This document shows, piece by piece, positions 25,870 to 35,036 of a stretch of DNA of 64,000 bases; the first letter of the stretch is position 1, and each line of letters opens with the position of its first letter. The position numbers and the translations under genes were made by a program. This DNA is from Ruminococcus flavefaciens AE3010 (GTDB lineage: Bacteria; Bacillota; Clostridia; Oscillospirales; Ruminococcaceae): positions 1,953,501-2,017,500 of the forward strand of contig NZ_JAGT01000001.1 in assembly GCF_000526795.1 (NCBI RefSeq), read 5' to 3'. The notes under the pieces are model-generated. The model had not been told where the DNA came from. It searched no databases and saw nothing but the letters and a program-made list of their open reading frames with translations.

Positions 25870-27324
25870 TTACCAGTTTATCATCCAGCTGTACATGCCC
25901 TCATACTGACGGGCGGAGCTGTTCCATGAGAAGTCCTGCTCCATAGCACGCTGTACCATAGCGTCCCACTGTTTGCGGTAGTCGTAGTATACCCTCTTGG
26001 AGTAGTTTATCGCATTTAGCATCTCGTCGCCGTTGAAGTTTGCGAACGAGAAGCCGTTGCCTGTTCCGTCGAACTCGTTATATGGAGTAACTGTGTCCTT
26101 TAAGCCGCCTGTTTCGCGTACTATAGGCAGAGTTCCGTAGCGGAGCGCGATGAGCTGAGTAAGTCCGCAGGGCTCAAACAGCGACGGCATGAGAACTGTA
26201 TCCGCTGCCGCATAGAGCTTATGGGCAAGGTCGTCGTTGTAGAGTATATTCGCGGAAACTCTCTCGGGGTACTTCCACTGATAGTGCCTGAACATATTCT
26301 CGTACTTTGGGTCGCCCGTTCCGATTATTACGAACTGGGTATTCTCGTCGCAAATACGCTCCATAGCGTAATTCACAAGGTCAAGTCCCTTCTGGTCGGT
26401 AAGACGTGATATTATGCATATCATGTACTTGTCCTTATCCACGGGCAGACCCAGCTGCTCCTGGAGCTTCGTCTTGTTCTCGGCTTTTTTGCTCTTGAAG
26501 TTCTTGGCGTTGAAGCTTGCGAATATCTTATCGTCGTTTGACGGGTCGAACACCTTATAGTCTATGCCGTTGAGGATACCTCTCAGTGAAGCCGATCTTG
26601 CACGGAGAAGTCCGTCAAGCTGTTCGCCGTAGAACGGGTACTTTATCTCCTCGGCGTAGGTCTCGGACACGGTAGTGATGTAGTCCGCATAGACCAGACC
26701 GCCCTTTAGCATATTTGCGTCCTTGTGGAACTCCAGCTTATCCGATGTGAACATATAATCGGGCAGAGCCGTGTTGAATCTGAAAGTTTCTATATCCCAT
26801 ACGCCCTGGAATTTCAGGTTGTGTATAGTCATTACAGTCTTTGTGGCACTGTAAAACGGATTTGTGGCAAAAGCCGTGTGCAGGAACACTGGGATAAGTG
26901 ACGCCTGCCAGTCGTGGCAGTGTATGATGTCGGGACGGAAGCCTATAACAGGCATGATAGCCAGTACAGCCTTGCAGAAGAATGTGAATCTCTCGATGTC
27001 CCATTTTAGGTCAGATGAATATGGAGTGTCGCACTTGAAGTAATACTCGTTGTCCACGAAATAGAACGTGATGCCGTTGTACTCATACTCCATTATGCCG
27101 ACATGGACCCCCTCGCTTCTCATGCCGTAATCCATATAGAAATGGTGAACGTACTTGAACTCGCTCCTGTACTTTTCGGGTATGCAGGTATAGTAAGGCA
27201 TAATAACTCTTACGTCGTAATTCTTTTTATCGATGTACTGCGGAAGTGCGCCAACTACATCAGCAAGACCGCCTGTTTTTATAAAAGGTACGCACTCTGA
27301 AGCGGCGAACAGTATATTATTCAT
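25870..27324 (-). CDS. glgA: Glycogen synthase (ADP-glucose), GT5
   Basis: Transfers glucose from ADP-glucose to growing glycogen; 484 residues as expected. The N-terminal KTGGLADVVGALP (near residue 16) binds ADP-glucose, and the C-terminal domain has ISRLTDQKGLDL, then the E-X7-E region PSLFEPCGLTQLIALRYGT and VRETGGLKDTV. It stands alone, without glgC or glgD. Ruminococci store glycogen while growing on cellulose or starch. Confidence 0.97.
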   Translation of the reverse strand: MNNILFAASECVPFIKTGGLADVVGALPQYIDKKNYDVRVIMPYYTCIPEKYRSEFKYVHHFYMDYGMRSEGVHVGIMEYEYNGITFYFVDNEYYFKCDTPYSSDLKWDIERFTFFCKAVLAIMPVIGFRPDIIHCHDWQASLIPVFLHTAFATNPFYSATKTVMTIHNLKFQGVWDIETFRFNTALPDYMFTSDKLEFHKDANMLKGGLVYADYITTVSETYAEEIKYPFYGEQLDGLLRARSASLRGILNGIDYKVFDPSNDDKIFASFNAKNFKSKKAENKTKLQEQLGLPVDKDKYMICIISRLTDQKGLDLVNYAMERICDENTQFVIIGTGDPKYENMFRHYQWKYPERVSANILYNDDLAHKLYAAADTVLMPSLFEPCGLTQLIALRYGTLPIVRETGGLKDTVTPYNEFDGTGNGFSFANFNGDEMLNAINYSKRVYYDYRKQWDAMVQRAMEQDFSWNSSARQYEGMYSWMINW

Positions 27325-27379
27325 AGCATATCTCCTTATCAGTTATTTGTTACAGCCCTTACCTGTAACCTCACTTACT

Positions 27380-27408
27380 ATTATATACTAATTTCAATGA
27401 TTAGTCAA
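27380..27408 (-). promoter_or_regulatory. SigA-type promoter of glgA
   Basis: On the minus strand TTGACT (27403-27408), 17 bp, TATAAT (27380-27385), about 55 bp upstream of the start. Confidence 0.82.
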
Positions 27409-27471
27409 TACAAAAATATGAACATTGCACTAAGAGCAGAAAAAATAGGAAGTATTGAATCGAGAATGTTG

Positions 27472-27558
27472 TGCCGTAAGCGAAAGCAGATCAACGTTAT
27501 CGTACAGAGTCAGCAAGCTTGCGAGCGACAACGTGGTCAGGCGGCGCGGACACCGCGC
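27472..27558. repeat. Dispersed 87-bp repeat, copy 1
   Basis: Shares with 41249-41336 the ordered blocks TGCYGTAAGCGA, AACGTT, AGT-AGC-AG, GAGCG-CAACGTGG and GCGCGG...CCGCGC. The rest of the 27325-27777 gap holds the glgA promoter and the terminator of the next gene; I see no gene in it. Confidence 0.7.
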
Positions 27559-27640
27559 TATTAACAATAGTATTATTCCGAATTTGTACGTTTAGTCCGT
27601 TAATTGTAAACATTTTATGAAATTCAACGTATTCACATTG

Positions 27641-27675
27641 AAAAAAGCTCCTTTCCGCCCTATGGGTGAAAGGAG
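27641..27675 (-). terminator. Terminator of the AT-rich membrane protein gene
   Basis: On the minus strand CTCCTTTC ... GAAAGGAG (27675-27648, with an inner CCCATAGGG) followed by six T. It is about 100 bp after the stop. Confidence 0.85.
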
Positions 27676-27777
27676 TTGTAAACATAGAAAAAACAGGACT
27701 TTACAACATGACAAAGACAGAGAATGTTCAGACTTTCATTTCTCCACCTTTATTTCTGAAAACATCGGATAGTTGCT

Positions 27778-29316
27778 TTATTGATCCTCTACCGATTCTT
27801 CAGCATCTGTTCCATAATAAGCTGCCATCCAGTCTGTGCGATAAGATGATGAAACGAGGTATGATTCTCCCGGAACGAACCTGTTTGGGTTTATATCAGG
27901 ATAATGTAAATATGCTAGCTCAATTTTATTTGATCTTATAAGACTGATATGCTGCTGCTCATATACCCGATAATCGTCACTCCACTTTTTGTATTTATAC
28001 AGATCAGAACAAAGAAGAACACAAAGTACCATTATCGTCGTCGGCAGTAACTTTCCATAGATTTTATTTGTTTTTTCCTTGACTGTCTCTATCTTTTCAT
28101 TCAGCTTATCATTATTCTTTTTCATGAGAAGAAGCACTATTGCAGAGCCTAAGATCATCAGAACGCCGATAGCTATACTGAGCGGAGCAGAGAAAGACGG
28201 AAAAAATATGAAAGCAACACCTTCTACCATAATGGCAATAACACATATGTGAAGCAAGATCGGAAATAGTAAGCTGAAACGTTTATAAATACTTACGCAG
28301 GAGCAAATTGCAGTTGAAATTATGAGGAGCTCTGTAAAATAGAGTGCTCTTTCCGAACAAATACCAGCCAAACTTAGTGCAATTACATTGCTCAATCCTA
28401 CAAGATACGGTATATATATACGCAGCTTATTTTTCCATGAAATTGTCTTATCACCAAAGTAACAAGCCAGCATATCGAAGAAAATCAGCAAATTTAATAT
28501 AATACACTTTTTGCTCAAATACAATACATTTATTTCCGACACTGAAAAGATAAATTGAACACTTATTTTGATCTGTTCTATCTCCTCACTCCGAACACGA
28601 TTTCCCGGTGCAAGAACGACAAAACAGATCCCTGGGATCAATACCAGCAAATATATAAATAAAAAGAAATATTGTTTTTTGGGTAAGAAAGGCATAAACA
28701 AGATAATAGCAACAGCAAGCATACCACCTGTTGTTTCATTTGTTGCTGCCGAAAACATGAACAATGGAATAATACATATTTTCTCCAAAAATGAAGCTTT
28801 ATCGTATCTGCAAATAAGCCAGCTTATGCAGCCAAGAAACGGGACTGCCATCCACATATAGTTTATCGAACCCGATAACCACAGAACATTATCGCCAAAT
28901 GCGAAACAGAAAAAAAATGTCATCAATGTAATGATTGGATACAGCCATTTGTTTTTTGAACCCGAAAGTTCTCTTGTAATTCGATATAAAAACCAGCATA
29001 AAAAAGGATACATCAGTGAATTGCATACATTATAGATATTCTTGTTAACAGTCAAAAAGCAATAGGTAAGAAAATGTGGGATCACTCTTCCACCGCTGAG
29101 ATTATAATAGTTTTGCATAGAAGTAATAATATCCCCTAATGAACGGACACGTTGCGTATTATTGTGAGGGTAAAAAGCATCCCAAACGAAAAAAAAGTGC
29201 CAATCATCTGAAATGTATGGACATAACATACTGTATATAAAAATGATAACTACCGTAAAAAAAGCAGTTACAGCATAAACATATATATTTTTTCCTGACT
29301 TATAATCAATCTGCAT
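27778..29316 (-). CDS. Polytopic membrane protein, DUF6056-like (GT-C-type glycosyltransferase fold suspected)
   Basis: A 512-residue protein with about 11 hydrophobic helices. After the first helix comes ISDDWHF, and later GGRVIPHFLTY, an acidic-loop pattern seen in DUF6056 proteins and reminiscent of GT-C glycosyltransferases whose first outer loop carries catalytic acids. It could modify a surface polymer using a lipid-linked sugar, but this is inference. Its base composition is clearly more AT-rich than neighbouring genes, and it stands alone between repeats with its own terminator, which fits acquisition by transfer. Confidence 0.75.
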   Translation of the reverse strand: MQIDYKSGKNIYVYAVTAFFTVVIIFIYSMLCPYISDDWHFFFVWDAFYPHNNTQRVRSLGDIITSMQNYYNLSGGRVIPHFLTYCFLTVNKNIYNVCNSLMYPFLCWFLYRITRELSGSKNKWLYPIITLMTFFFCFAFGDNVLWLSGSINYMWMAVPFLGCISWLICRYDKASFLEKICIIPLFMFSAATNETTGGMLAVAIILFMPFLPKKQYFFLFIYLLVLIPGICFVVLAPGNRVRSEEIEQIKISVQFIFSVSEINVLYLSKKCIILNLLIFFDMLACYFGDKTISWKNKLRIYIPYLVGLSNVIALSLAGICSERALYFTELLIISTAICSCVSIYKRFSLLFPILLHICVIAIMVEGVAFIFFPSFSAPLSIAIGVLMILGSAIVLLLMKKNNDKLNEKIETVKEKTNKIYGKLLPTTIMVLCVLLCSDLYKYKKWSDDYRVYEQQHISLIRSNKIELAYLHYPDINPNRFVPGESYLVSSSYRTDWMAAYYGTDAEESVEDQ

Positions 29317-29717
29317 AAGTTTTCCTCCCGTTAAAAGAACAGATTATTTCTTTATCTTATTCTCAAATGCCTATTATGAGACTGACAAATTGTACACAAG
29401 CAAAAACAGCATGGATTTATTAAAAATTTGTTTACTGTCATAATTATTTTAAATCATTTCAGTCAAAATGTCAAGTATAGCCAAAAAACAATAACGCTGC
29501 GCACCTTACTTTGTGACAAAATCCAACAGCAATCACAAGAAAAGCTATTTTAAGATTCAAGTTTTTTTACCAGACTTAACGCAAAAATGGATCCCCTACA
29601 AACGGAAAATCCAGTTTTCATCGTGACCTACGGGCGCCGAAACGGCGCCCTGCAGATCTAATCACTATGCACTAATAACTGATCACTCGCGGGCAGATAA
29701 TATCCGCCCCTACACTG
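29317..29717. repeat. AT-rich gap ending in REP-like hairpins
   Basis: From 29317 to about 29600 the DNA is AT-rich and probably holds the promoter of the membrane protein gene, though I find no strong consensus. From 29630 come GGGCGCCGAAACGGCGCCC and then GGGCAGATAATATCCGCCCCTAC (ending 29714), a REP-like unit touching the stop of the GH16 gene. Confidence 0.6.
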
Positions 29718-31142
29718 CTATGACCATTTTATATCGTACAGTGTTACCTCATGGGCGCCGAGGGCGGAAGCTCCGTCGATGTTTCCAAGCTGGAACTTTA
29801 TATCCGCCGACATATCCTGCCCGAATGTCACATCGAAGCTGTAGTGCTTCTTCTCGGGTGTAACCGTCAGCTTTTCATCAAGATAGCGAGTATAGGAGCT
29901 GTCCTCCACTGTGACCACCATGCTTCTCTCGGCTGTGGAGCTCACGTCGAATTCAAGGGTGTGCTTTTCCCCTGCTTTGACCTCTCTGCCGCGGAGCAGT
30001 CCCATTACTGCGTATTCCAGCTCTCCCGCATTTGTTATATTGACAGTGGTGCAGCCAGATTTATTGCTGACTGTGGCTTCTGCGCCCTCGATGTAATTAT
30101 CCAGAGTGAGGGAGCTCATCTCCGTGGGAGCAAAATCGCTGCCGTCCTTTTTGTATACGCGGACGTAGTCTATATCGAAGTTCTTGCTGCCGTCTGCGAA
30201 AATGCTGGGGTCTGCGTGAACTCCGTCGATGCCGTCAAAGGCTCCGCCAACTGCAAGGTTGAGTATGATATAGAAGTTCTGGTCAAAGGGCGCAGGGTAC
30301 TCAAAGCCCTCGGAATACCAGTCTGTCTGAGTGCTGTAGAGCTTACCGTCCACGTACCAGCGTATCTCGCCGCTTTCCCACTCTATGCTGTAGGTATGCC
30401 AGTTCTGAGTGCCGTCGCCGTCTGCGAAAAAGTAGTCCTTGGTGAGGTACTTGTTATTGGGCCATGCCCCGCCGAAATGTACAGTACCGCATATCTTTTC
30501 GGGGGTGCTGCCCCAGCCCTCCATAATGTCTATTTCACCCGATGAAGCCCAGCCGCCGTAGGCGCTGTCCTCGGGGAGCATCCATATTGCAGGCCACAGG
30601 GACTTGCCCGAGTCGCAGCGAGCCTTTACTTCTATTTTTCCGCCGCATACCGAGAACTTGTGCTGAGTGCTGAGTCTTGCGGAGGTATACTCGTAGCTGC
30701 CCTGCTTCTCGTCTGTCCAGTTCTCTTTCTTTGCGGCTATAGTGAGAACGCCGTCATTGACTGTGGTATTCTGTGAGGTGTAGAACTCCTGCTCGTTGTT
30801 GCCCCAGCCCCCTGTGACATAGTTGCCGCTGTCGTCCAGCTTCCAGTTGCCCAGCTCGTATGACCACTTCTCCATATCAAGGGCAGTGCCGTCAAATTCA
30901 TCGCTCCACAGGAGAGTATAGCCCTCCTCAGCAGGCCGTGCATCACCTTTGCCGAGAATAAAATCGCCGAGTCTTTTCAGCTCTGCGGCGGAAGCTCCGC
31001 CTTTGCGAGCCTCTACCATGTCGAATATATTCACAGCACCGTCGCTGTTGTAGTCCATATCTATGCTGCTGTCTGCATATACAGACGCGGGTATCGAAAG
31101 CAGCAGCACAGCAGCTGCCGCAAAAGAACATATCTTATTCAT
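29718..31142 (-). CDS. Secreted GH16 endo-beta-glucanase with N-terminal dockerin-like loop
   Basis: A 474-residue extracellular enzyme for beta-1,3/1,4-glucan type substrates. Signal peptide 1-23, then one good calcium loop DYNSDGAVNIFD (about 30-41) followed by a degenerate second half, so an N-terminal, half-formed dockerin. The GH16 domain (about 70-340) has the catalytic GEIDIMEGW with nucleophile E203 and acid/base E208, and WPAIWMLP and WHTYSIEW walls. A C-terminal beta-sandwich (about 350-474) looks like a CBM4/9-type binding module. Start at 31142 gives a perfect signal peptide; a longer frame to 31169 would bury it. Confidence 0.92.
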   Translation of the reverse strand: MNKICSFAAAAVLLLSIPASVYADSSIDMDYNSDGAVNIFDMVEARKGGASAAELKRLGDFILGKGDARPAEEGYTLLWSDEFDGTALDMEKWSYELGNWKLDDSGNYVTGGWGNNEQEFYTSQNTTVNDGVLTIAAKKENWTDEKQGSYEYTSARLSTQHKFSVCGGKIEVKARCDSGKSLWPAIWMLPEDSAYGGWASSGEIDIMEGWGSTPEKICGTVHFGGAWPNNKYLTKDYFFADGDGTQNWHTYSIEWESGEIRWYVDGKLYSTQTDWYSEGFEYPAPFDQNFYIILNLAVGGAFDGIDGVHADPSIFADGSKNFDIDYVRVYKKDGSDFAPTEMSSLTLDNYIEGAEATVSNKSGCTTVNITNAGELEYAVMGLLRGREVKAGEKHTLEFDVSSTAERSMVVTVEDSSYTRYLDEKLTVTPEKKHYSFDVTFGQDMSADIKFQLGNIDGASALGAHEVTLYDIKWS

Positions 31143-31175
31143 TGATATACCGACCTTTCCTGTTATCATGCCTTA

Positions 31176-31204
31176 ATTCTAACATTAATAAACGGCTGTG
31201 TCAA
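31176..31204 (-). promoter_or_regulatory. SigA-type promoter of the GH16 gene
   Basis: On the minus strand TTGACA (31199-31204), 17 bp, TAGAAT (31176-31181). Confidence 0.85.
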
Positions 31205-31296
31205 GGAAAAGCAGGCTTTTTTCTGTGCAAATGAACTACTTTTGCTTGTATTGTAGCAGGAAATGATTACATTTCGATAACTTTTCACCGAATTGC

Positions 31297-31325
31297 TTGC
31301 AATATGGGAACATACGTGATATAAT
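31297..31325 (+). promoter_or_regulatory. SigA-type promoter of the lipoprotein gene
   Basis: TTGCAA (31297-31302), 17 bp, TATAAT (31320-31325), leaving a leader of about 100 nt. Together with the GH16 promoter it accounts for the 31143-31433 gap. Confidence 0.75.
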
Positions 31326-31433
31326 GTGTAATGTCAGTGCTTGGAAAGCTCTGACAGGGGTGAAGGATAATCGTATACATCATATATCGCTGTTCACCTT
31401 GTGTGTACAGCACTCACTTTCATGGAGGTTTTT

Positions 31434-32096
31434 ATGAAAAAGGTTATTACATCTATAACAGTATGCTCACTGGCAGTATGTGCACTCGCTTCATGCGGAA
31501 GCTCCGCAAAGAGCGGCGAAAAGATCATAGGCAAATGGGCTATGAGCGATCTCAGCAATGCAGGCGCAGGTGTTGAGGGCGGCGGCATCATTTTCTCAGA
31601 CAACGGCAAGGGCTCTGTATATCTTGATACATCAAGTCTGCTCCATTTCAGCGATGACGGACTTGTCGTAAGCGAGACTACTCTCTCAAAGGACTATATC
31701 AAGGAGAGCGGAGATACTCTTACAGTTGACGTTATGGGAAATGAAATGATCGGTCTCACAAAGCTTGAGAGCAAAACAGGCTACGACGGAAAGTATTCTC
31801 TGAAGAGCGGTATCCTCTACGACAGCATCGTTCAGGGTATGGAGAATCAGGGCGGTTCTTCCTTCAATAAGGACGACCTTGACATCACTATCGACTTTGA
31901 CGGTTCTAAGAGCGAGGTCGTATTCAACGATCTCTTTACTTACACAACAAGCGGCAAGAAGCTTACAGTTTCAGGCTTCTCAGGCTTCCTCGACGGCGGT
32001 GACGGCAAAGAGGCAAAGGCTGAATTCAAGGTAGACGGCGACACACTTGAACTCAAGGACGCAAAGTCTACAGAGACTCTTACAAGAGTTAAGTAA
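31434..32096 (+). CDS. Lipoprotein of unknown function
   Basis: A 220-residue exported lipoprotein: signal peptide with lipobox LASC (Cys at about residue 21), then repeated short blocks of the form IGKWAMSD ... GGIIFSDNGKGSVYLD ... VVSETTLS ... KLTVSG ... LTRVK. The pattern of a W near the N-terminus followed by beta strands and a final TLTRVK resembles small lipocalin-like or DUF5640-type lipoproteins of gut Firmicutes; I cannot assign a ligand. ATG at 31434 follows GGAGG. It has its own promoter and terminator, so it is a single-gene unit. Confidence 0.8.
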   Translation: MKKVITSITVCSLAVCALASCGSSAKSGEKIIGKWAMSDLSNAGAGVEGGGIIFSDNGKGSVYLDTSSLLHFSDDGLVVSETTLSKDYIKESGDTLTVDVMGNEMIGLTKLESKTGYDGKYSLKSGILYDSIVQGMENQGGSSFNKDDLDITIDFDGSKSEVVFNDLFTYTTSGKKLTVSGFSGFLDGGDGKEAKAEFKVDGDTLELKDAKSTETLTRVK

Positions 32097-32119
32097 GCAT
32101 AAACCGATATAAAAATATA

Positions 32120-32169
32120 AGCCATAATATCTCTGAGCACATTCAGCTGATATTATGGCTTTTGTTTTT
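32120..32169 (+). terminator. Terminator of the lipoprotein gene
   Basis: AGCCATAATAT (32120-32130) pairs with ATATTATGGCT (32150-32160), followed by TTTGTTTTT. Confidence 0.9.
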
Positions 32170-32433
32170 AGTAAGTAGTGAGTAGAAAGTAGAGAGTAGT
32201 AGGGGCGATGCCTGCATCGCCCCGCGGTTTGTGCTTATTATGTCGGGCTGATGTGGGCATCAGCCCCTGTTAGGAGATTATCCGCCCGAGCTGTTAGCCT
32301 TTAGCCATTAGCTGTTAGCTTGTAGGGGCGCACACTGTGCGCCCGCAAATGCATAACATCAATCATGACACGGGCGAACACTGTTCGCCCCTACAATTCT
32401 ACTTTCTACTTTCTACTCACTACGCACTACTCA
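32170..32433. repeat. Heptad tracts enclosing four REP-like hairpins
   Basis: A GTAGTGAGTAGAAAGTAG-type tract (32170-32200), GTAG plus GGGCGATGCCTGCATCGCCC (32199-32222), GGGCTGATGTGGGCATCAGCCC, a TTAGCC heptad tract (32293-32330), a head-to-head pair GTAG-GGGCGCACACTGTGCGCCC (32332) and GGGCGAACACTGTTCGCCC-CTAC (to 32394), then a CTACTTT/CTACTCA heptad tract (32399-32433). No gene is visible. Confidence 0.75.
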
Positions 32434-32436
32434 CTT

Positions 32437-32475
32437 AAAAGAGAAACGGCGCTCCCGAAACAACGGAAGCGCCGT
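32437..32475 (-). terminator. Terminator of serC-serA
   Basis: On the minus strand ACGGCGCTTCCG ... CGGGAGCGCCGT followed by TTTCTCTTTT. Confidence 0.9.
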
Positions 32476-32494
32476 AATTATTTATGATTGTATC

Positions 32495-33655
32495 TTATCT
32501 GATAACTCTTACTCTGATAACGCCGTCAACTGCGTTGATCTTGCCCTCAACTGCAGGAGGTACATCGCTTGTAACGTCGAGCATTGTGTAAGCAAAATCC
32601 TTCTTGGAAGCGTTTACCATGTTCTCGATGTTGATGCCCTCGTTGCCTACTACTGATGTGATAGAAGCAATAGTTGTAGGAACGTTCTTGTGGATAATGC
32701 AAACCTTTGTGCCTACTGCGTTCATTGAAGCGTTAGGAAGGTTTACACTGTTCTTGATGTTGCCGTTCTCGAGGTACTCGATAAGCTCCTCGGCAGCCAT
32801 AACAGCACAGTTGTCCTCGCTCTCGGGAGTAGAAGCTCCGAGGTGAGGGAGAACGATAACGTCCTCAACGCCGAGAACTACATCGTCAGCAAAGTCTGTA
32901 ACGTACTTAGCTACCTTGCCCTCAGCGATAGCCTTTACAACAGCCTCGCTGTTGATGAGCTCGCCTCTTGCTAAGTTGATAAGACGAACGCCGTCCTTCA
33001 TCATAGCGATCTGCTCAGCATCGATAGTGTTCTTTGTCTGAGGAGTGTAAGGCATATGAATCGTTATGTAGTCGCTGTTAGCGTAGATATCGTTGATATC
33101 TGTAACGATCTTTACAGAAGGCTCAAGGTGGAGAGCAGCGCCGACTGAAAGGAATGGGTCATAGCCGATTACCTTCATGCCGAGAGACTCAGCAGCGTTA
33201 GCGATCTTGCCGCCGATAGCGCCGAGACCGATGATACCGAGAGTCTTGCCTGCGATCTCAGGACCTGCGAACTTGGACTTGCCGCCCTCAACAGTCTTGG
33301 GAGCATCAGGTGTGCCCTTCAGTGAAGCAGCCCATGAAGCAGCCTCAACGATCTTTCTTGAAGCAAGGAGAAGTGCGCAGATAGCAAGCTCCTTAACAGC
33401 GTTTGAGTTAGCGCCCGGAGTATTGAATACGCAGATACCCTCCTGTGCGCAGCGCTCAACAGGGATATTGTTTACGCCTGCGCCTGCACGAGCGATAGCG
33501 AGGAGATTGTCGCCGAACTGCATGTCGTGCATCTTAGCCGAACGAACCATGATAGCGTCGGGATTAGCTACCTCGTCTGCTACTGAGTACTTGCTCTTGT
33601 CAAAAATATCTGTGCCGATAGCTGATATCTTGTTTAATGTCTGGATCTTGTACAT
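32495..33655 (-). CDS. serA: D-3-phosphoglycerate dehydrogenase
   Basis: First step of serine synthesis, oxidation of 3-phosphoglycerate with NAD. The 386-residue form has the catalytic and NAD domains (GLGAIGGKIANAAESLGM near 140; LINLARGELINSEAV near 225; LPHLGASTPESEDN near 270) and a short C-terminal ACT domain (about 315-386) beginning VCIIHKNVPTTIASI, probably the serine-sensing site. Second gene after serC, 71 bp apart. Confidence 0.95.
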   Translation of the reverse strand: MYKIQTLNKISAIGTDIFDKSKYSVADEVANPDAIMVRSAKMHDMQFGDNLLAIARAGAGVNNIPVERCAQEGICVFNTPGANSNAVKELAICALLLASRKIVEAASWAASLKGTPDAPKTVEGGKSKFAGPEIAGKTLGIIGLGAIGGKIANAAESLGMKVIGYDPFLSVGAALHLEPSVKIVTDINDIYANSDYITIHMPYTPQTKNTIDAEQIAMMKDGVRLINLARGELINSEAVVKAIAEGKVAKYVTDFADDVVLGVEDVIVLPHLGASTPESEDNCAVMAAEELIEYLENGNIKNSVNLPNASMNAVGTKVCIIHKNVPTTIASITSVVGNEGINIENMVNASKKDFAYTMLDVTSDVPPAVEGKINAVDGVIRVRVIR

Positions 33656-33726
33656 TTCAGTAAACCTCTTTCCTATTTATTAGAGCTTAAAGCTTTGAAA
33701 CAATTCCGAATTCAGAATTTGAAATG

Positions 33727-34812
33727 TCAGGAGTTTTCTTCCTCGAACTTCTTCATGAAAGCAACCAGCTTCTCAACGCCCTCGATAGGCATAGCGTTGT
33801 AGATAGAAGCTCTCATACCGCCAACAGTTCTGTGGCCCTTGAGGTTCTCAAAGCCTGCTGCCTTTGACTCGGCAACGAACTTCTTGTCAAGCTCCTCATT
33901 GCCTGTGATGAAAGGAACGTTCATGAGTGAGCGGTCCTTCTTCTCAACTGTGCCTTTGAACATCTTGCTGCTGTCGAGGAAATCATAGAGGATCTTAGCC
34001 TTCTTCTCGTTGTGAGCCTTCATAGCCTCGAGACCGCCCATCTTCTTGATCCACTTGAATACCTTGCCGCAAACATAGATGCCGTAGCATGGAGGTGTGT
34101 TGTAGAGAGACTCGTTATCAGACTGGATCTTCCAGTCCATCATTGTAGGAGTGCACTTGAGTGCGGGACCGTCAGCGATGAGGTCCTCACGAACGATGAT
34201 GATCTGAACGCCTGAAGGACCAACGTTCTTCTGAACGCCGCCGTAGATAACGCCGTACTTAGTTACGTCAACAGGCTCTGAGAGGAAGCATGAGCTTACG
34301 TCAGCAACAAGCTCGTGACCCTTTGTGTTGGGGAGCTCCCAGAACTTTGTACCGTAGATAGTGTTGTTCTCGCAGATGTAAACGTAGTCAACATCGTCGG
34401 GAATATCAAGGTCTGAGCAATCAGGGATATAAGAGAAGGTCTTGTCAGCAGAAGAAGCTACCTTAACTACCTCGCCGTACTTCTCAGCTTCCTGTGCAGC
34501 CTTCTTAGCCCACTGACCTGTGATGATATAAGCAGCCTTGCCCTTCTTCATAAGGTTCATGGGAACGCCTGCGAAAACAAGAGAAGCGCCGCCCTGTACG
34601 AAGATGACCTTGTAGTTGTCGGGGATATTCATAAGGTCGCGGAGATCCTTCTCTGCTTCCTTGATTATCTCATCATAAACCTTTGAACGGTGAGACATCT
34701 CCATTACGGACATACCGCAGCCCTTGTAGTCCATCATTTCCTCTGCGCATTCCTTGAGAACTTCCTCGGGAAGAACAGCAGGACCTGCACTGAAGTTATA
34801 AACTCTGCTCAT
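33727..34812 (-). CDS. serC: Phosphoserine aminotransferase
   Basis: Class V PLP enzyme making 3-phosphoserine from 3-phosphohydroxypyruvate and glutamate; 361 residues. It begins MSRVYNFSAGPAVLPEEVL; VFVQGGASLVFAGVPMNL binds PLP phosphate; the Schiff-base lysine is in YGGVQKNVGPSG near residue 197. ATG at 34812 follows TGGAGG. serC-serA form a two-gene serine operon; serB is not here. A weak TTGTAT-18-TATAAT promoter lies about 30-60 bp upstream. Confidence 0.96.
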   Translation of the reverse strand: MSRVYNFSAGPAVLPEEVLKECAEEMMDYKGCGMSVMEMSHRSKVYDEIIKEAEKDLRDLMNIPDNYKVIFVQGGASLVFAGVPMNLMKKGKAAYIITGQWAKKAAQEAEKYGEVVKVASSADKTFSYIPDCSDLDIPDDVDYVYICENNTIYGTKFWELPNTKGHELVADVSSCFLSEPVDVTKYGVIYGGVQKNVGPSGVQIIIVREDLIADGPALKCTPTMMDWKIQSDNESLYNTPPCYGIYVCGKVFKWIKKMGGLEAMKAHNEKKAKILYDFLDSSKMFKGTVEKKDRSLMNVPFITGNEELDKKFVAESKAAGFENLKGHRTVGGMRASIYNAMPIEGVEKLVAFMKKFEEENS

Positions 34813-34998
34813 GTTAAAAACCTCCAAGTTAATATATTATAAAATAAGTAGTATTTGCAATACAATATAAATTATACTCCTTTGGACAAAATAAGTCAAT
34901 ATATAAAAGCGAAATTTTTAAGGTTTGTGAAATATTCGTCAAAAGCCATAAAAATAGGTAGGACAAATTCATTTTTAGTAGATTATGGCGGATTTTTG

Positions 34999-35025
34999 CA
35001 AAAAAAGGACGGCATATAGCCGTCC
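34999..35025 (-). terminator. Terminator of the double-domain dockerin gene
   Basis: On the minus strand GGACGGC TATAT GCCGTCC followed by eight or so T. Confidence 0.92.
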
Positions 35026-35036
35026 CTGATAATATG

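Noticed and set aside
27666..27941. 91-residue plus-strand frame
   Set aside because: Overlaps the terminator and the 3' end of the minus-strand membrane gene, with no family resemblance.
32170..32433. Possible CRISPR array
   Set aside because: Period is 7 bp with unequal hairpins; there are no equal-length repeats separated by unique spacers and no cas genes.
34813..35000. T-box leader before serC
   Set aside because: No T-box sequence (AGGGTGGNACCGCG) or terminator/antiterminator pair is present.
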